Positions 23,356-33,414 of a stretch of DNA of 48,440 bases are shown here, piece by piece. Position 1 is the first letter of the stretch, and each line of letters begins with the position of its first letter. The position numbers and the translations under genes are program-made. The notes under the pieces were generated by a model. The model ran no database searches, had not been told where the DNA came from, and saw only the letters and a list, made by a program, of their open reading frames with translations. The stretch lies in the NCBI GenBank assembly GCA_034112105.1, contig JAWUVZ010000130.1, positions 1 to 48,440 on the forward strand. Direction: 5' to 3'. The DNA comes from Glaciecola sp034112105 (lineage in GTDB: Bacteria > Pseudomonadota > Gammaproteobacteria > Enterobacterales > Alteromonadaceae).

Positions 23356-24390
23356 TCACTGCGCGCTAAAGCAAAAATGCGCGATACTAGACGCTGTCTC
23401 CCGGCTGATATCAGGGCAAGCGATTGGAAAAACCTCAATTGCATGAATTGTCCCCATCACTTGCCGACAACTTGCACTGACGCCCGCCTTCATCAACAGC
23501 CTATAAAAATGGACCCCTTCGTCACGAAGCGGATCGCACTCATTAACACTGATCACCGTTGGAACTAGGCCGCGTACATCATCTACAGTAGCAAATCCGG
23601 GCCAAGCCAAAGGATTGCGTTTGGTAAATTCTTGTATACCATAAATCATTGCCCCTTGGTTGTTATGCAGGTCAAGTAGAATGCCATTATTTTCGGTCGA
23701 AGACGAATTTTCAGCTATAGGCCATTGCCCTGCAATATAAGGGCAAAGTGCATAAATACCAGCGATAAGGCCGGAGTCACCATCTTGTTTCAGGCGTAAA
23801 GCAGTCGCGATAGCTAAATTGCCGCCGCCGCTATCACCAGAAACGATAATTTTTGAGCTATCTATTGAAAGAAGGTCGCTGTTGGCGCTAACCCACTTTA
23901 CACCCGATACGCAATCATTGAGTCCAGCAGGGTAAGGAGCAACTTCCGGTGCAGATGACGGTACTAAGGCGTTTCGAAAATCTACCATTGCAACAGCAAC
24001 TCCTTGTGCCGCCATTATTCGCCCCCAAGCTTTGTAGTTGCCATCATAGCAAGACATTGTAGTCATGCCGCCACCATGAATGTAATAAACACAGGGTAAA
24101 ATATCAGCATTATCCGGACGAATGAATTGAATATTTATAGTGTTACCATCAGGTTCGGAGGTAAATGTCTTGTTGGTAATAACTAAGCCTTTAGAGGGGG
24201 CGATCTCCTGAGTATCACAGAGTTCAAGAAATGCACCTACCATCTGCCTAGCAGCGATCGCCTTATCGCTATTAGCGGCCTCAAGGGCGGCTTCTCGACT
24301 TTCTACATCACGTCCACCAGCCATGGTTACTTTGCCAAAAATAGCTTTAATACGTGGGTCTATTCTTGGATCGTCAGTAATTTTGCTCAT
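23356..24390 (-). CDS. Alpha/beta hydrolase, HSL (family IV) esterase type
   Basis: This 344-residue cytoplasmic enzyme has no signal peptide. It has the oxyanion-hole motif YIHGGGM (about 127-133), nucleophile Ser in VSGDSGGGNLAIATAL, acid Asp in NECDPLRDEG and His in GTIHAIEVF. This is the hormone-sensitive-lipase-like family, which acts on short acyl esters. A long N-terminal cap (about 100 residues) precedes the core. It is divergent from the Rieske oxygenase gene. Natural substrate unknown. Confidence 0.9.
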   Translation of the reverse strand: MSKITDDPRIDPRIKAIFGKVTMAGGRDVESREAALEAANSDKAIAARQMVGAFLELCDTQEIAPSKGLVITNKTFTSEPDGNTINIQFIRPDNADILPCVYYIHGGGMTTMSCYDGNYKAWGRIMAAQGVAVAMVDFRNALVPSSAPEVAPYPAGLNDCVSGVKWVSANSDLLSIDSSKIIVSGDSGGGNLAIATALRLKQDGDSGLIAGIYALCPYIAGQWPIAENSSSTENNGILLDLHNNQGAMIYGIQEFTKRNPLAWPGFATVDDVRGLVPTVISVNECDPLRDEGVHFYRLLMKAGVSASCRQVMGTIHAIEVFPIACPDISRETASSIAHFCFSAQ

Positions 24391-24671
24391 GTATCGTTCC
24401 CACTTTTTCTAAGCTAAGTTAATAAGAATATACGAAGAGTAAGCGTTATCTAAAATCTGCGCCATGACCAACAAGATACCGTATTTGGGCTGTAATCAGT
24501 AATCAAAACTAGCTATAGATATCTATTATTGAATAACCTAATAGAACAAGCAGATAGATTGCTTATTTTTATTTTCGGAAAGGTACTGTAAAGATCCTCC
24601 TTTATGGCTTGCATAATTTTTGCACGTTGGCATAGAATGGTATTAATCCACTTACACAGTCAGATTTTGCC

Positions 24672-25763
24672 ATGTCTTTAGCCGATATCGTTGATGCTTA
24701 CAACCCTAAACTGCGCCTGAGTCAGGCATATACTCCCCCAAGCGCCTGGTATACAGATCCCCGATTCCATCGTTTAGAAAAAGACACGGTTTTCACTTCA
24801 AGTTGGCTTATAGCAGCGCGATTGGATCAACTCCAACTAGTTGGAGATTATATAGCCACAGAAATTGCGGAGCAGCCCATAGTAGTAGTCAATAGTGGAA
24901 CGGGTATTCAAGCCTACTATAATGTATGCCGCCATCACGCTGCTCAGGTAGTAGAAAACGGACAAGGCTGCGCCAAAGCCATGACCTGTCCTTACCACGG
25001 CTGGAGCTATCGCCTAGACGGCAGTTTAATCGCAGCTCCTCTTTTTGACGGTGTCGACAATTTCGTAAAGCAAGACCAAGGACTCAAAAAGATCCGCAGC
25101 GAAATATGGGAAAACTGGGTATTTATTTGTCTGGATGACAATGCGCCTTCATTAGAAATATTTTTAGGAGATCTTTATCACCAAATGGTCCCCTTAAATC
25201 TAAAAGGGATGAGTTTCTATAAGCGCGTCGAGTATGAATTAGATTGCAATTGGAAGGTCTATACGGACAATTATCTGGATGGAGGCTATCACGTACCTTT
25301 TTTACACAAGGGCCTCACTAGTGCTCTAGACAATCGTTATTATCAAATAGAAGTAGACAGTAAGTATTGTCTGCAATCTTGCCCCACAAAGTCCGCTGAA
25401 AACGACTTTTCTCAAGTCAGAAAAGGCCTTGCTCGCTACTACTGGCAGTATCCTAATCTGATGATTAACTTATATGAGGGCATTATGGGAATTACAATAG
25501 TAGAGTCATTGGCGGTGGATAAATGTCGAGTGATATTCGAATATTATTTTGATAATAGCCATCCTTTAATTACCAACGAATTTAAAGCACATAGCGTTGC
25601 TGTAGCAGACAAAATTCAAGATGAAGACGTCGCTATTTGCTATTCGGTACAACGTGGACTCGCCTCTAAAGGCTACGAAACTGGACGCCTATCAGTTAAA
25701 AAAGAAGCTGGAGAACACTTGTTTCATCAGCTTCTATATCAAGACTACAAGCGAATTATTTAG
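24672..25763 (+). CDS. Rieske non-haem iron oxygenase, alpha subunit (choline-monooxygenase-like)
   Basis: This 363-residue protein has an N-terminal Rieske [2Fe-2S] domain with ligands in CRHHA (about 87-91) and CPYHGWSYRLDG (about 107-118). The catalytic domain follows, with the mononuclear iron motif DNYLDGGYHVPFLH. The sequence NWKVYTDNYLDGGYH is closest in style to choline monooxygenase and related quaternary-amine or aromatic ring hydroxylases. No reductase or ferredoxin gene lies next to it, so the electron donor must be elsewhere. Length is slightly shorter than most homologues. Substrate not assignable. Confidence 0.88.
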   Translation: MSLADIVDAYNPKLRLSQAYTPPSAWYTDPRFHRLEKDTVFTSSWLIAARLDQLQLVGDYIATEIAEQPIVVVNSGTGIQAYYNVCRHHAAQVVENGQGCAKAMTCPYHGWSYRLDGSLIAAPLFDGVDNFVKQDQGLKKIRSEIWENWVFICLDDNAPSLEIFLGDLYHQMVPLNLKGMSFYKRVEYELDCNWKVYTDNYLDGGYHVPFLHKGLTSALDNRYYQIEVDSKYCLQSCPTKSAENDFSQVRKGLARYYWQYPNLMINLYEGIMGITIVESLAVDKCRVIFEYYFDNSHPLITNEFKAHSVAVADKIQDEDVAICYSVQRGLASKGYETGRLSVKKEAGEHLFHQLLYQDYKRII

Positions 25764-25847
25764 ACTTCAGTAGGACAAGCCGGTCTCTAAGAGAATAGAC
25801 AGACAACGTAAACACAAACCACATGAGATTAATTTAAAACGGAGGTA

Positions 25848-26594
25848 TTATTTAAAACTATCTAGATGATATTGTAGTCCCTGCGCTGCCTTTTCTAATT
25901 TCGTGAAGACTTGCACTAGGAGGTCATGATGGGGCGAGGCTTTGCTAATTGCGTAGTATGTTGGGACCGCTATCAATAACTCGCTTTGTGTGTTTTTCAG
26001 AGTGAGCAACTCTGCTTTACCTTTTTCATTCTCATTCTCATTCTCATTCTCAACATAAGCGTTCATCGGCCCTTCATATGACAATAAATACTTTGTTCTT
26101 TTGTTCGCAAATATACGAATAGCGTCTTCTGCATTTGCGACGTCTACAAATTCAAATCCTTTTTGAATAAGCGTTTTTCTGAAGCCGTTGTAATCATACC
26201 CTCGAATCGACGCGATTTTATTATCAACATTGCTGATATCCGAATTGGTATAGAACTTTAAAATGAGGGCGTCAAACGGAATCGTTGTAAACGTCACTAT
26301 GCCTTGCAAAGCCAGCGTAGACTTTATGTTAAGTGATAAATCAACTGTGCCGCTTGATAGTGAACGGTAGACTCTCGCTGGGGCCGAACAAGAAGAATTT
26401 ATTTGAATATTGTAAGGTTCTAGTAACTTTTTAGTCATATCAAAACCACTGCCAACGCATTGCCCAGTGCTTTCATCAATACTACTATATGGCTTAAATA
26501 CGGTTACACCGACGTTTATTGTTATCGCTTCTTCAGCGTAAAGCGGCTTAACAAAAAGCAGCGTCAGTAATATCAATGTAATAGGTTTCCCCAT
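25848..26594 (-). CDS. Periplasmic solute-binding protein, family 3-like
   Basis: This 248-residue protein has a signal peptide (LILLTLLFVKPLYAEE) and the bilobed SBP family 3 pattern. VFKPYSSIDESTGQCVGSGFD is the first-strand pocket, then SSGTVDLSLNIKST and a final amphipathic helix. A run of alternating Asn-Glu (ENENENENEKGK, about 184-195) is encoded by a CATTCT microsatellite and probably forms a surface loop. No permease or ATPase for amino-acid uptake is adjacent, so it may work alone as a sensor-like binding protein. Confidence 0.75.
   Translation of the reverse strand: MGKPITLILLTLLFVKPLYAEEAITINVGVTVFKPYSSIDESTGQCVGSGFDMTKKLLEPYNIQINSSCSAPARVYRSLSSGTVDLSLNIKSTLALQGIVTFTTIPFDALILKFYTNSDISNVDNKIASIRGYDYNGFRKTLIQKGFEFVDVANAEDAIRIFANKRTKYLLSYEGPMNAYVENENENENEKGKAELLTLKNTQSELLIAVPTYYAISKASPHHDLLVQVFTKLEKAAQGLQYHLDSFK
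26025..26052. repeat. Hexanucleotide microsatellite (CATTCT)4 inside a coding region
   Basis: Four head-to-tail CATTCT units lie inside the solute-binding protein gene. The 6-bp unit keeps the frame, so slippage changes only the number of Asn-Glu pairs. Confidence 0.85.
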
Positions 26595-26811
26595 GTAATT
26601 CTCCGAAAATACAATGCTGTTTTATTTGCGATATATTAATACAACGTCATTTATAACATACATCCTGAGGGCATTCTAAAGTCTATCAATAATGTATACG
26701 GTTTTGTCCTGCGACTCATTTTTTTGTTTATCCCTGCATTTTGACCCATATCAAGTAAACCTTGTTGATATGTTCGATAATCAAACAATAATTTTGCAAC
26801 CAATCATAGTT

Positions 26812-27552
26812 ATGCAAGCCTTGAATAACAAACAAAACCAAGATGCACGACAGCCGGCCTTATCTGGGCGTCAATTAGTCAAGACCTATCAAACTGGAGG
26901 GGTCGATGTTAAGGCGTTGCGTGGGGTCGATTTTGAGCTTTACCCAAACGAGATGGTTGTATTACTTGGTGCATCTGGGAGTGGTAAGTCAACACTACTA
27001 AACATTCTGGGAGGATTAGATTTACCCACTTCGGGGCAAGTATTTTTTGGCCAGCAAGACTTGAGTCATGCCGATGACAAAATCCTTACTCAATTTAGAC
27101 GTAATCACGTCGGATTCGTGTTCCAGTTTTATAACCTTATTCCCAGCCTCACCGCCTATGAAAATGTTGCTTTAGTTACCGAGATTTCACCTGCACCGCT
27201 TTCACCTCAGGATGCATTAGCGTTAGTTAAACTGGATGACAGAATGCATCACTTTCCCTCTCAACTATCTGGCGGTGAACAACAGCGGGTGGCTATTGCT
27301 CGGGCCATCGCCAAACAACCTGACATTCTGTTATGCGACGAACCCACAGGCGCACTCGATAAACAAACAGGTATTTTAGTTCTCGAGGCAATTGAGAACA
27401 TAAACCGGCAATTAGGTACTTCCACGGCCGTCATTACGCATAATACGGTGGTTAGCGGGATGGCAGATCGAGTCATCAATATTTCTGATGGTATGATAAC
27501 TTCGGTTCAAATAAATCAAACAAGAGTTCCCGCCAAAGGGCTGCAATGGTGA
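26812..27552 (+). CDS. ABC exporter ATP-binding protein (MacB/LolD type)
   Basis: This is an ATPase of about 246 residues from the ATG at 26812. In-frame starts up to 26692 add residues without homology, and no start has a strong ribosome site. Walker A is GASGSGKST, the Q-loop FQFYNLIPSLTAYENV, the signature LSGGEQQRVA and Walker B ILLCDEPTGALD. The short LolD/MacB form powers mechanotransmission through FtsX-type permeases. It overlaps the permease gene by 7 bp, and an HlyD-type adaptor follows. Confidence 0.9.
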   Translation: MQALNNKQNQDARQPALSGRQLVKTYQTGGVDVKALRGVDFELYPNEMVVLLGASGSGKSTLLNILGGLDLPTSGQVFFGQQDLSHADDKILTQFRRNHVGFVFQFYNLIPSLTAYENVALVTEISPAPLSPQDALALVKLDDRMHHFPSQLSGGEQQRVAIARAIAKQPDILLCDEPTGALDKQTGILVLEAIENINRQLGTSTAVITHNTVVSGMADRVINISDGMITSVQINQTRVPAKGLQW

Positions 27553-29921
27553 GACTCAGCGTATTAAACATGAAGCTGATGCGTGACCTGTGGAGGATGC
27601 GTGGACAAGTATTAGCAGTAGCTTTTGTTATCGGCTCAGGCGTTGCAACGCTGGTCATGTCACTCTCTACTATTGAGGCTCTGCAAGCGACCACTGACAC
27701 CTATTATCAACGATATCGATTTGCCGACGTATTCGCCAGTGCGACCCGAGTGCCACAGCGAGTTTCTCAAAAAATAAGCGAGATACCAGGTGTTCAATCT
27801 TTGCAAACTCGAATTGTGCATCTGGCGACTTTAGATATAGACTCATTTGAGGAACCGGTGGTTGGTCAGATTTTATCGGTCCCTGAGAATGGGCAACCAA
27901 TGCTAAATCAATTGGTGCTTAGAAAAGGGCGCTGGGTTTTGCCCGAACGAGAAGACGAAATTATTCTTAGTGAACCCTTTGCTCAAGCGCATAATTTGGA
28001 TTTAGGTGACAGTATAACTGCGATATTGAATGGTCATAAAAGAAAGTTTAACGTCGTCGGCTTAGCGTTGAGTCCAGAATTCATTTATAGCATTGGACCA
28101 GGCTCCTTGCTTCCTGATGATAAAAGATTTGGGGTTATGTGGGTCAGCCGTGAAATATTAGAGGCTGCATATGACCTCAAAGAATCGTTCAATGATGTGG
28201 CAATAAAGCTACTTCACAATACACCCAGCGATCCAGTATTAAGGCAACTAGACGCTATTCTAGAGCCTTATGGAGGGATACGATCGATTACTCGTGACGA
28301 CCAGATTTCAAACTGGTTTGTAATGAACGAAATCGCCCAGCAAAAGACAATGGCAAAAATTTTGCCTGCCATTTTCTTATTAGTCTCCATGTTTTTGACC
28401 AACATGGTTTTATCACGGTTGATCGCCACTGAACGAACCGAAATAGGCTTGCTAAAGGCCTTTGGCTATTCAAGCATCGAAATAGGATTGCATTACGCTA
28501 AAATGGTCATCGTGATCTGCATCATTGGGATCATTTTGGGATCAATATTAGGGGCATTTTTTGGCCGACTTAATACTCAAATGTATGCTGATTTATTTCG
28601 GTTCCCCTTATTGATTTATCAACCCGGTCCTCAAGCATTTATCATTAGCGGAACTGTTAGTATGACTGTCGCGATAATGGGTGCGCTTGGTGCAGTTAAA
28701 CAAGCAGTTAGACTGCCTCCAGCAGAAGCAATGACACCTCCCTCACCCGCAATATATAAGAACGCAGTCGCTTCTGAATCTCAGTTGACCAATTGGCTCG
28801 ACCAACCAACTCGAATAGCAATACGCCAAATTAGTCGCTGGCCATTGCGTTCGTTTTTCACTTGTTTAGGCATTGCCATGTCAACAGGGCTGATTATCAT
28901 GAATTTGCAATGGAATGATTCATTAACGCATTTATCAAGAGTTTACTTTTTCGAATCCCAACATCAGGATATTATGGTGAGCTTAGACAATCCAGAACGC
29001 TTGCGCGCTATTCACGACTTTGAAAAAATTTCTGGCGTATTAAGAGCAGAGCCGATGAACATTATCAGTGTTGAATTCATATCAGACTCTGGCGTTCATC
29101 GCGGTGCAATTCGTGGTATTTTGCCAGAAAACCAACTACAGCCAATTTATGATGATGCAAAACGTCAACGTATCGAGGTGCCACATTACGGCATAGTGCT
29201 ATCGACTCGCTTAGCGGAAAAACTCAATATTGGCGTAGGTGGCTCGATTCTATTAAATGTTCTGGAAGGCAAACGAGCCAGTGTTTATGTAGAGGTAGTC
29301 GATACCTTTGAAGCGTTTATTGGTATGCCTGCTTTTATGGATCTCAATACACTCAACCGACTCGTTAAACAGTCACCGCGCTTTAAATTCGTAAATTTAT
29401 TAGTCGATTTTAACCAGCAGCGCAGTATATTCGAGATGCTAAAAAATACACCTAGAGTGGGCGCGGTTATGCTGCGGCAATCAGCTATGGATTCATTTAA
29501 CAACACCATCATTGAACATCTGATGGTCATTATATCGATGTTCATCGGCCTTGCGTTTATTTTAGCTTTCGGGGTTACTTATAATAGTACTCGGATCGCC
29601 TTATCCGAGAGAGCCCGCGAACTTGCTACGTTGCGTGTATTAGGGTTTTCAAAAGGTGAAATTTCATATGTTTTACTAGGAGAGGTCATGTTTTTGGTTT
29701 TACTTGGCTTACCTTTAGGCTTCTTAGTTGGCTGGCTGCTAGTGCTCTCAATGGCAACTGCATTTAATACAGAAATGTTCCGCGTGCCATTGGTCATTGA
29801 TACTTCAACTTATGGTTATGCAGCGATTTTAGTCATACTTTCAGCAGTTGTATCAGCAGCCATAGTGAGACGCAGAGTCGATAAACTCGACTTGATTAAA
29901 GTGCTTAAAACAAGAGAATAA
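27546..29921 (+). CDS. FtsX-type ABC exporter permease with two permease domains
   Basis: This 791-residue protein has an N-terminal membrane segment (VLAVAFVIGSGVATLVMSLS), a periplasmic MacB-like domain and a first three-helix FtsX block (about 270-385). A second membrane segment, periplasmic domain and FtsX block (about 660-780) follow. The motif ATERTEIGLLKAFGYS before the second helix of block one and ERARELATLRVLGFS in block two are typical. It is the duplicated form, acting as a single chain. The stop is 3 bp before the adaptor gene. Confidence 0.9.
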   Translation: MVRLSVLNMKLMRDLWRMRGQVLAVAFVIGSGVATLVMSLSTIEALQATTDTYYQRYRFADVFASATRVPQRVSQKISEIPGVQSLQTRIVHLATLDIDSFEEPVVGQILSVPENGQPMLNQLVLRKGRWVLPEREDEIILSEPFAQAHNLDLGDSITAILNGHKRKFNVVGLALSPEFIYSIGPGSLLPDDKRFGVMWVSREILEAAYDLKESFNDVAIKLLHNTPSDPVLRQLDAILEPYGGIRSITRDDQISNWFVMNEIAQQKTMAKILPAIFLLVSMFLTNMVLSRLIATERTEIGLLKAFGYSSIEIGLHYAKMVIVICIIGIILGSILGAFFGRLNTQMYADLFRFPLLIYQPGPQAFIISGTVSMTVAIMGALGAVKQAVRLPPAEAMTPPSPAIYKNAVASESQLTNWLDQPTRIAIRQISRWPLRSFFTCLGIAMSTGLIIMNLQWNDSLTHLSRVYFFESQHQDIMVSLDNPERLRAIHDFEKISGVLRAEPMNIISVEFISDSGVHRGAIRGILPENQLQPIYDDAKRQRIEVPHYGIVLSTRLAEKLNIGVGGSILLNVLEGKRASVYVEVVDTFEAFIGMPAFMDLNTLNRLVKQSPRFKFVNLLVDFNQQRSIFEMLKNTPRVGAVMLRQSAMDSFNNTIIEHLMVIISMFIGLAFILAFGVTYNSTRIALSERARELATLRVLGFSKGEISYVLLGEVMFLVLLGLPLGFLVGWLLVLSMATAFNTEMFRVPLVIDTSTYGYAAILVILSAVVSAAIVRRRVDKLDLIKVLKTRE

Positions 29922-29924
29922 ATT

Positions 29925-31148
29925 ATGAAAGCGAATCAATCTCGTCTTGTGTTATGGTCATTCATTGTTTTACTCGTTTTTATTGGAGTGGCTTACTCAT
30001 TATGGCCCAAAGCGGTACAAACTGATCTAGCAACCCTTCAAAGCGGCGAACTAAATGTATCCATTTTAGAAGAAGGCCGCACACGTGTGCATGATATATA
30101 TGTTCTGTCCGCACCGGTAGCAGGTCATTTAACACGCATCTACGCAGAGGTGGGCGATGTCGTTGAAATGTCTAAGACCATTGTCGCTACAATAGAGCCC
30201 AATGATCCTGCTTTTTTAGACCCCCGCACCGAAGCTCAAGCCAAAGCGGATATTGAGACAGCTAGATCATCAAAGGCTTTTGCTGAAGCAACAGTAACGC
30301 AAGCTGAAGCAGAATTGGAATTTGCTTTGTCTGAATTTAATCGGATGCGAGAATTACGCTCCACTGATACCGTTTCTGAACGAGAACTAGATAATGCCGA
30401 GCGCATCTATAAAACTCGCCGCGCCGGACTAGCGACCGCCCAAGCTGGGTTACAAATGAGTATATTTGAAGTGCAACGTGCTCAGGCTAATCTAATGTCA
30501 CCAGCGAACACTACCGTGGCGCACGGCCTATGCGCTTGTGTAAGTATTTTGGCGCCTATTTCTGGACGTGTGCTAAAAGTCTTAAACAAAAGCGAAGGTG
30601 TTGTTATTGCGGGCACACCTTTAGTCGAGATTGGAGATCCGAAAAATCTTGAGATTATCGTTGAACTACTTTCTTTTGATGCAGTAAAAGTTCAACCTGG
30701 GCAAAAAGTGATCATTACAAATTGGGGGGGCGAAGAAGACCTTCTAGGATACGTAAGTCAGATAGAACCAATAGGCTTCAAGAAAGTATCTGCATTAGGT
30801 ATTGAAGAACAAAGAGTCAACGTTATTGTCTCATTTGCAAGTGATGCCTCACGTTGGTTGCGCCTAGGACATGGATATCAGCTAGATGTACAGATTTTGC
30901 TTTGGCAAGGCACCGATAGTTTAACTGTGCCAGTAACTGCATTATTTAGAGTGCAACGACAATGGGCTATCTATGCGGTAAAAGATAGCCGAGTAGAAAG
31001 GAGGCTAGTGCAAGTAGGACGCAGAAACAACTTTATGGTAGAGATTTTATCTGGATTAAATAAAGGCGATACCTATGTTGTCCACCCCAACGATCAAATC
31101 AAAGAAGATGCAAAGGTTTTTCAGTTAGAAACGGAATCAGAATTGTAA
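29925..31148 (+). CDS. Periplasmic adaptor (HlyD/MacA family)
   Basis: This 407-residue protein has an N-terminal membrane anchor (LVLWSFIVLLVFIGVAYSLW) and a split biotinyl-lipoyl domain (VLSAPVAGHLTRIYAEVGDV and SILAPISGRVLKVLNKSEGV). A long alpha-helical hairpin lies between the halves (about 95-190), followed by beta-barrel and membrane-proximal domains. It bridges the ABC permease to an outer-membrane channel; no TolC-like gene is present here. The three genes form one operon for export of an unknown small molecule or peptide. Confidence 0.9.
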   Translation: MKANQSRLVLWSFIVLLVFIGVAYSLWPKAVQTDLATLQSGELNVSILEEGRTRVHDIYVLSAPVAGHLTRIYAEVGDVVEMSKTIVATIEPNDPAFLDPRTEAQAKADIETARSSKAFAEATVTQAEAELEFALSEFNRMRELRSTDTVSERELDNAERIYKTRRAGLATAQAGLQMSIFEVQRAQANLMSPANTTVAHGLCACVSILAPISGRVLKVLNKSEGVVIAGTPLVEIGDPKNLEIIVELLSFDAVKVQPGQKVIITNWGGEEDLLGYVSQIEPIGFKKVSALGIEEQRVNVIVSFASDASRWLRLGHGYQLDVQILLWQGTDSLTVPVTALFRVQRQWAIYAVKDSRVERRLVQVGRRNNFMVEILSGLNKGDTYVVHPNDQIKEDAKVFQLETESEL

Positions 31149-31460
31149 TCAAAATATACTCATTTGCTACTTATATGAAGCAGGAAAATAAGTAAGTCAA
31201 CGATGTTGAACGTTAGCTAGCATAGAGAGAACTACCCAAATAGAGAGTTTTGCGCTGCGCAATATATTTTCTCGAACTAAAATCTATAAAATAGTATTAG
31301 ATATATAGTTTTGATATGCATAACAGTGCGGTTATTATAGCCAACCCCCCGTAAATTTGAGTAAAGTGTGGTTAGAGGCCTTTACATGTAATTGTATTAA
31401 GCCCTTAACAACACAACCAAGCAGTTTTCTTGGTTCGCAAACATCGCATTGGAGCAACAA
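31149..31460. other. Intergenic region upstream of the sulfhydrylase gene
   Basis: This 312-bp gap holds no coding homology on either strand. It ends with GGAG six bases before the ATG at 31461 and should contain the promoter of that gene; no known riboswitch fold was recognised. Confidence 0.45.
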
Positions 31461-32750
31461 ATGAAACCCGAAACTATTGCGCTACACGCAGGCTACTCAA
31501 GTGAACCGACGACCACAGCAGCTGCTGTGCCGATTTACCAAACTACATCGTTCACCTTTGATGACACCAAACACGGTGCTGACTTATTCAATTTAGCCGT
31601 TCCGGGTAATATTTACAGCCGTATTATGAACCCCACGAATGCTGTATTAGAGCAACGCGTAGCTGAATTAGAAGGCGGCATCGGTGCGCTAGCCGTGGCC
31701 TCAGGTATGGCGGCTATCCGTTATGCGATAGAAGCAATTGCTGAGGTTGGCTCCAATATTGTGAGCTCTAGCCAGTTATACGGCGGCACCTACAATTTGT
31801 TCGCTCATACGTTTCCACGCCAAGGCATAGAAGCGCGTTTTGCAGCAGGCGATGATTTTGAAAAATTAGCGTCATTAATTGATGAAAATACCAAGGCCTT
31901 GTTTTGCGAATCAATTGGTAATCCAGCAGGCAATGTTGTGGACATTCAGCGCTGGGCCGACGTTGCACACGCTGCTGGTATACCATTGATAGTCGACAAT
32001 ACAGTAGCTACACCCATACTCTGTCGCGCCTTTGATTTCGGTGCCGATATCGTGATCCATTCATTGACCAAATATATTGGCGGACACGGCACCACTATTG
32101 GTGGAATTATTGTCGATTCGGGCAAGTTTGATTGGGTCGCCAACGGCGAAAGATTCAAAGTAATGAACACGCCAGATCCTTCATACCATGGCGTCGTTTA
32201 TACAGAAGCTTTTGGTCCAGCAGCCTATATTGGCCGCTGCCGAGTCGTGCCATTGCGCAATACAGGTGCGTCATTATCAGCGCAAAGTGCGTTTCAAATT
32301 ATGCAGGGTCTTGAAACCTTATCACTCAGAATGGAAAGACACTGCGAAAACGCCGAAAAAGTAGCTGCTTACTTGGAAGCTCACAAAGCGGTAAGTTGGG
32401 TCAATTACGCGGCCTTACCAACCAGCAAATACTTCGAAACCTGCCAACGCATCTGTGGTGGCAAAGCTGCGGGGATCGTGAGTTTTGGTCTTAAGTCGCC
32501 TAATAGTGATGGTATTGAAGCCGGTTCAAAATTCATTGATGCACTTCAGTTAATCCTGAGATTAGTTAATATCGGAGACGCTAAATCGTTGGCTTGTCAC
32601 CCAGCGAGTACTACGCACCGTCAACTCAATCCTGAAGAATTAGCGACGGTTGGTGTATCCGCAGAAATGGTGCGTATATCTGTCGGTATTGAGCATATCG
32701 ACGATATCATCGCTGACATTGAGCAAGCCTTGGTTGCAAGTCAAGCTTAA
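31461..32750 (+). CDS. metY: O-acetylhomoserine sulfhydrylase (PLP-dependent)
   Basis: This 429-residue Cys/Met-metabolism PLP enzyme starts at the ATG at 31461 with GGAG six bases upstream. It shows the N-terminal ETIALHAGYSSEP and the phosphate-binding SGMAAIRYAIEAI. The pyridine-ring Asp is in PLIVDNTVATP and the Schiff-base Lys in HSLTKYIGGHGTTIGG. Length and the C-terminal HPASTTHRQL match MetY rather than the shorter cystathionine synthases. It makes homocysteine from O-acetylhomoserine and sulfide. It is monocistronic, with a terminator 35 bp after the stop. Confidence 0.92.
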   Translation: MKPETIALHAGYSSEPTTTAAAVPIYQTTSFTFDDTKHGADLFNLAVPGNIYSRIMNPTNAVLEQRVAELEGGIGALAVASGMAAIRYAIEAIAEVGSNIVSSSQLYGGTYNLFAHTFPRQGIEARFAAGDDFEKLASLIDENTKALFCESIGNPAGNVVDIQRWADVAHAAGIPLIVDNTVATPILCRAFDFGADIVIHSLTKYIGGHGTTIGGIIVDSGKFDWVANGERFKVMNTPDPSYHGVVYTEAFGPAAYIGRCRVVPLRNTGASLSAQSAFQIMQGLETLSLRMERHCENAEKVAAYLEAHKAVSWVNYAALPTSKYFETCQRICGGKAAGIVSFGLKSPNSDGIEAGSKFIDALQLILRLVNIGDAKSLACHPASTTHRQLNPEELATVGVSAEMVRISVGIEHIDDIIADIEQALVASQA

Positions 32751-32785
32751 GCATTTGCGTAAGATATAAGACAGTTAAAAATAGA

Positions 32786-32822
32786 GTCGGCTGAGTATAT
32801 TTATAGCTAGCTGACTTTTTTT
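32786..32822 (+). terminator. Intrinsic terminator after metY
   Basis: The arms GTCGGCT and AGCTGAC (7 pairs, one G-T) are followed by seven T. Confidence 0.8.
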
Positions 32823-33052
32823 ATCTTGTTTTTCTGCTCTTTGTAAATTTTATATCTAGTCCCATCAATATTGTGGATCAGTATTTTTACATTGAGCTAT
32901 GGAAAAAATAGGCACATTACTAACTTGACTCGGCATGCTAATTACTTGGGTGATTGTTGCTAGTCAAGCAACTCATTACGCATTCTGAGTGGTATTTTGT
33001 AGATGGGGCTCAAGGCCCTACTTTAATCAATAATTTCAATTATGACTAATCG

Positions 33053-33373
33053 CTAGTAAAAATCCTGAATATCAGTGATCGCACGACCTAAAATTAAGGC
33101 ATGCACATCGTGAGTCCCTTCATAGGTATTAACCGCTTCAAGATTCATCACATGGCGAATTACACCATATTCATCACTGATACCATTACCGCCATGCATG
33201 TCGCGGGATACAAGCGCAATATCAAGATATTTACCACAATTATTGCGCTTCAATAATGAAATCAATTCGACAGGATATTGATTCGCATCCATTAAACGGC
33301 CCATTTGTAGACAACCCTGTAAACCAAGGGCTATCTCAGTTTGCATATCAGCAACACAATTTGTCAGCGCCAC
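33053..33373 (-). pseudogene. gcdH: Glutaryl-CoA dehydrogenase, C-terminal remnant
   Basis: About 105 residues match the end of GcdH closely: ADMQTEIALGLQGCLQMGRL, LKRNNCGKYLDIALVSRDM, HGGNGISDEYGVIRHVMNLE and VNTYEGTHDVHALILGRAIT. The roughly 290 preceding residues (N-terminal and middle domains, CoA site) are absent. Homology ends at a 17-bp tandem repeat (33376-33414), which may mark the deletion joint. The retained part is free of stops, so the loss may be recent. Confidence 0.85.
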
Positions 33374-33375
33374 TA

Positions 33376-33414
33376 GTGTTATTTCATGAAGGGTGTTATT
33401 TCATGAAGGGTGTT
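33376..33414. repeat. 17-bp tandem repeat at the gcdH break point
   Basis: GTGTTATTTCATGAAGG occurs twice head-to-tail (33376-33392, 33393-33409), followed by the first five bases of a third copy. Confidence 0.8.

Noticed and set aside
32758..32775. Possible fourth operator copy (TAAGATATAAGACAG) after metY
   Set aside because: Only the right half matches GTCTTATATAAGAC; there is no dyad and it lies downstream of a gene, just before a terminator.
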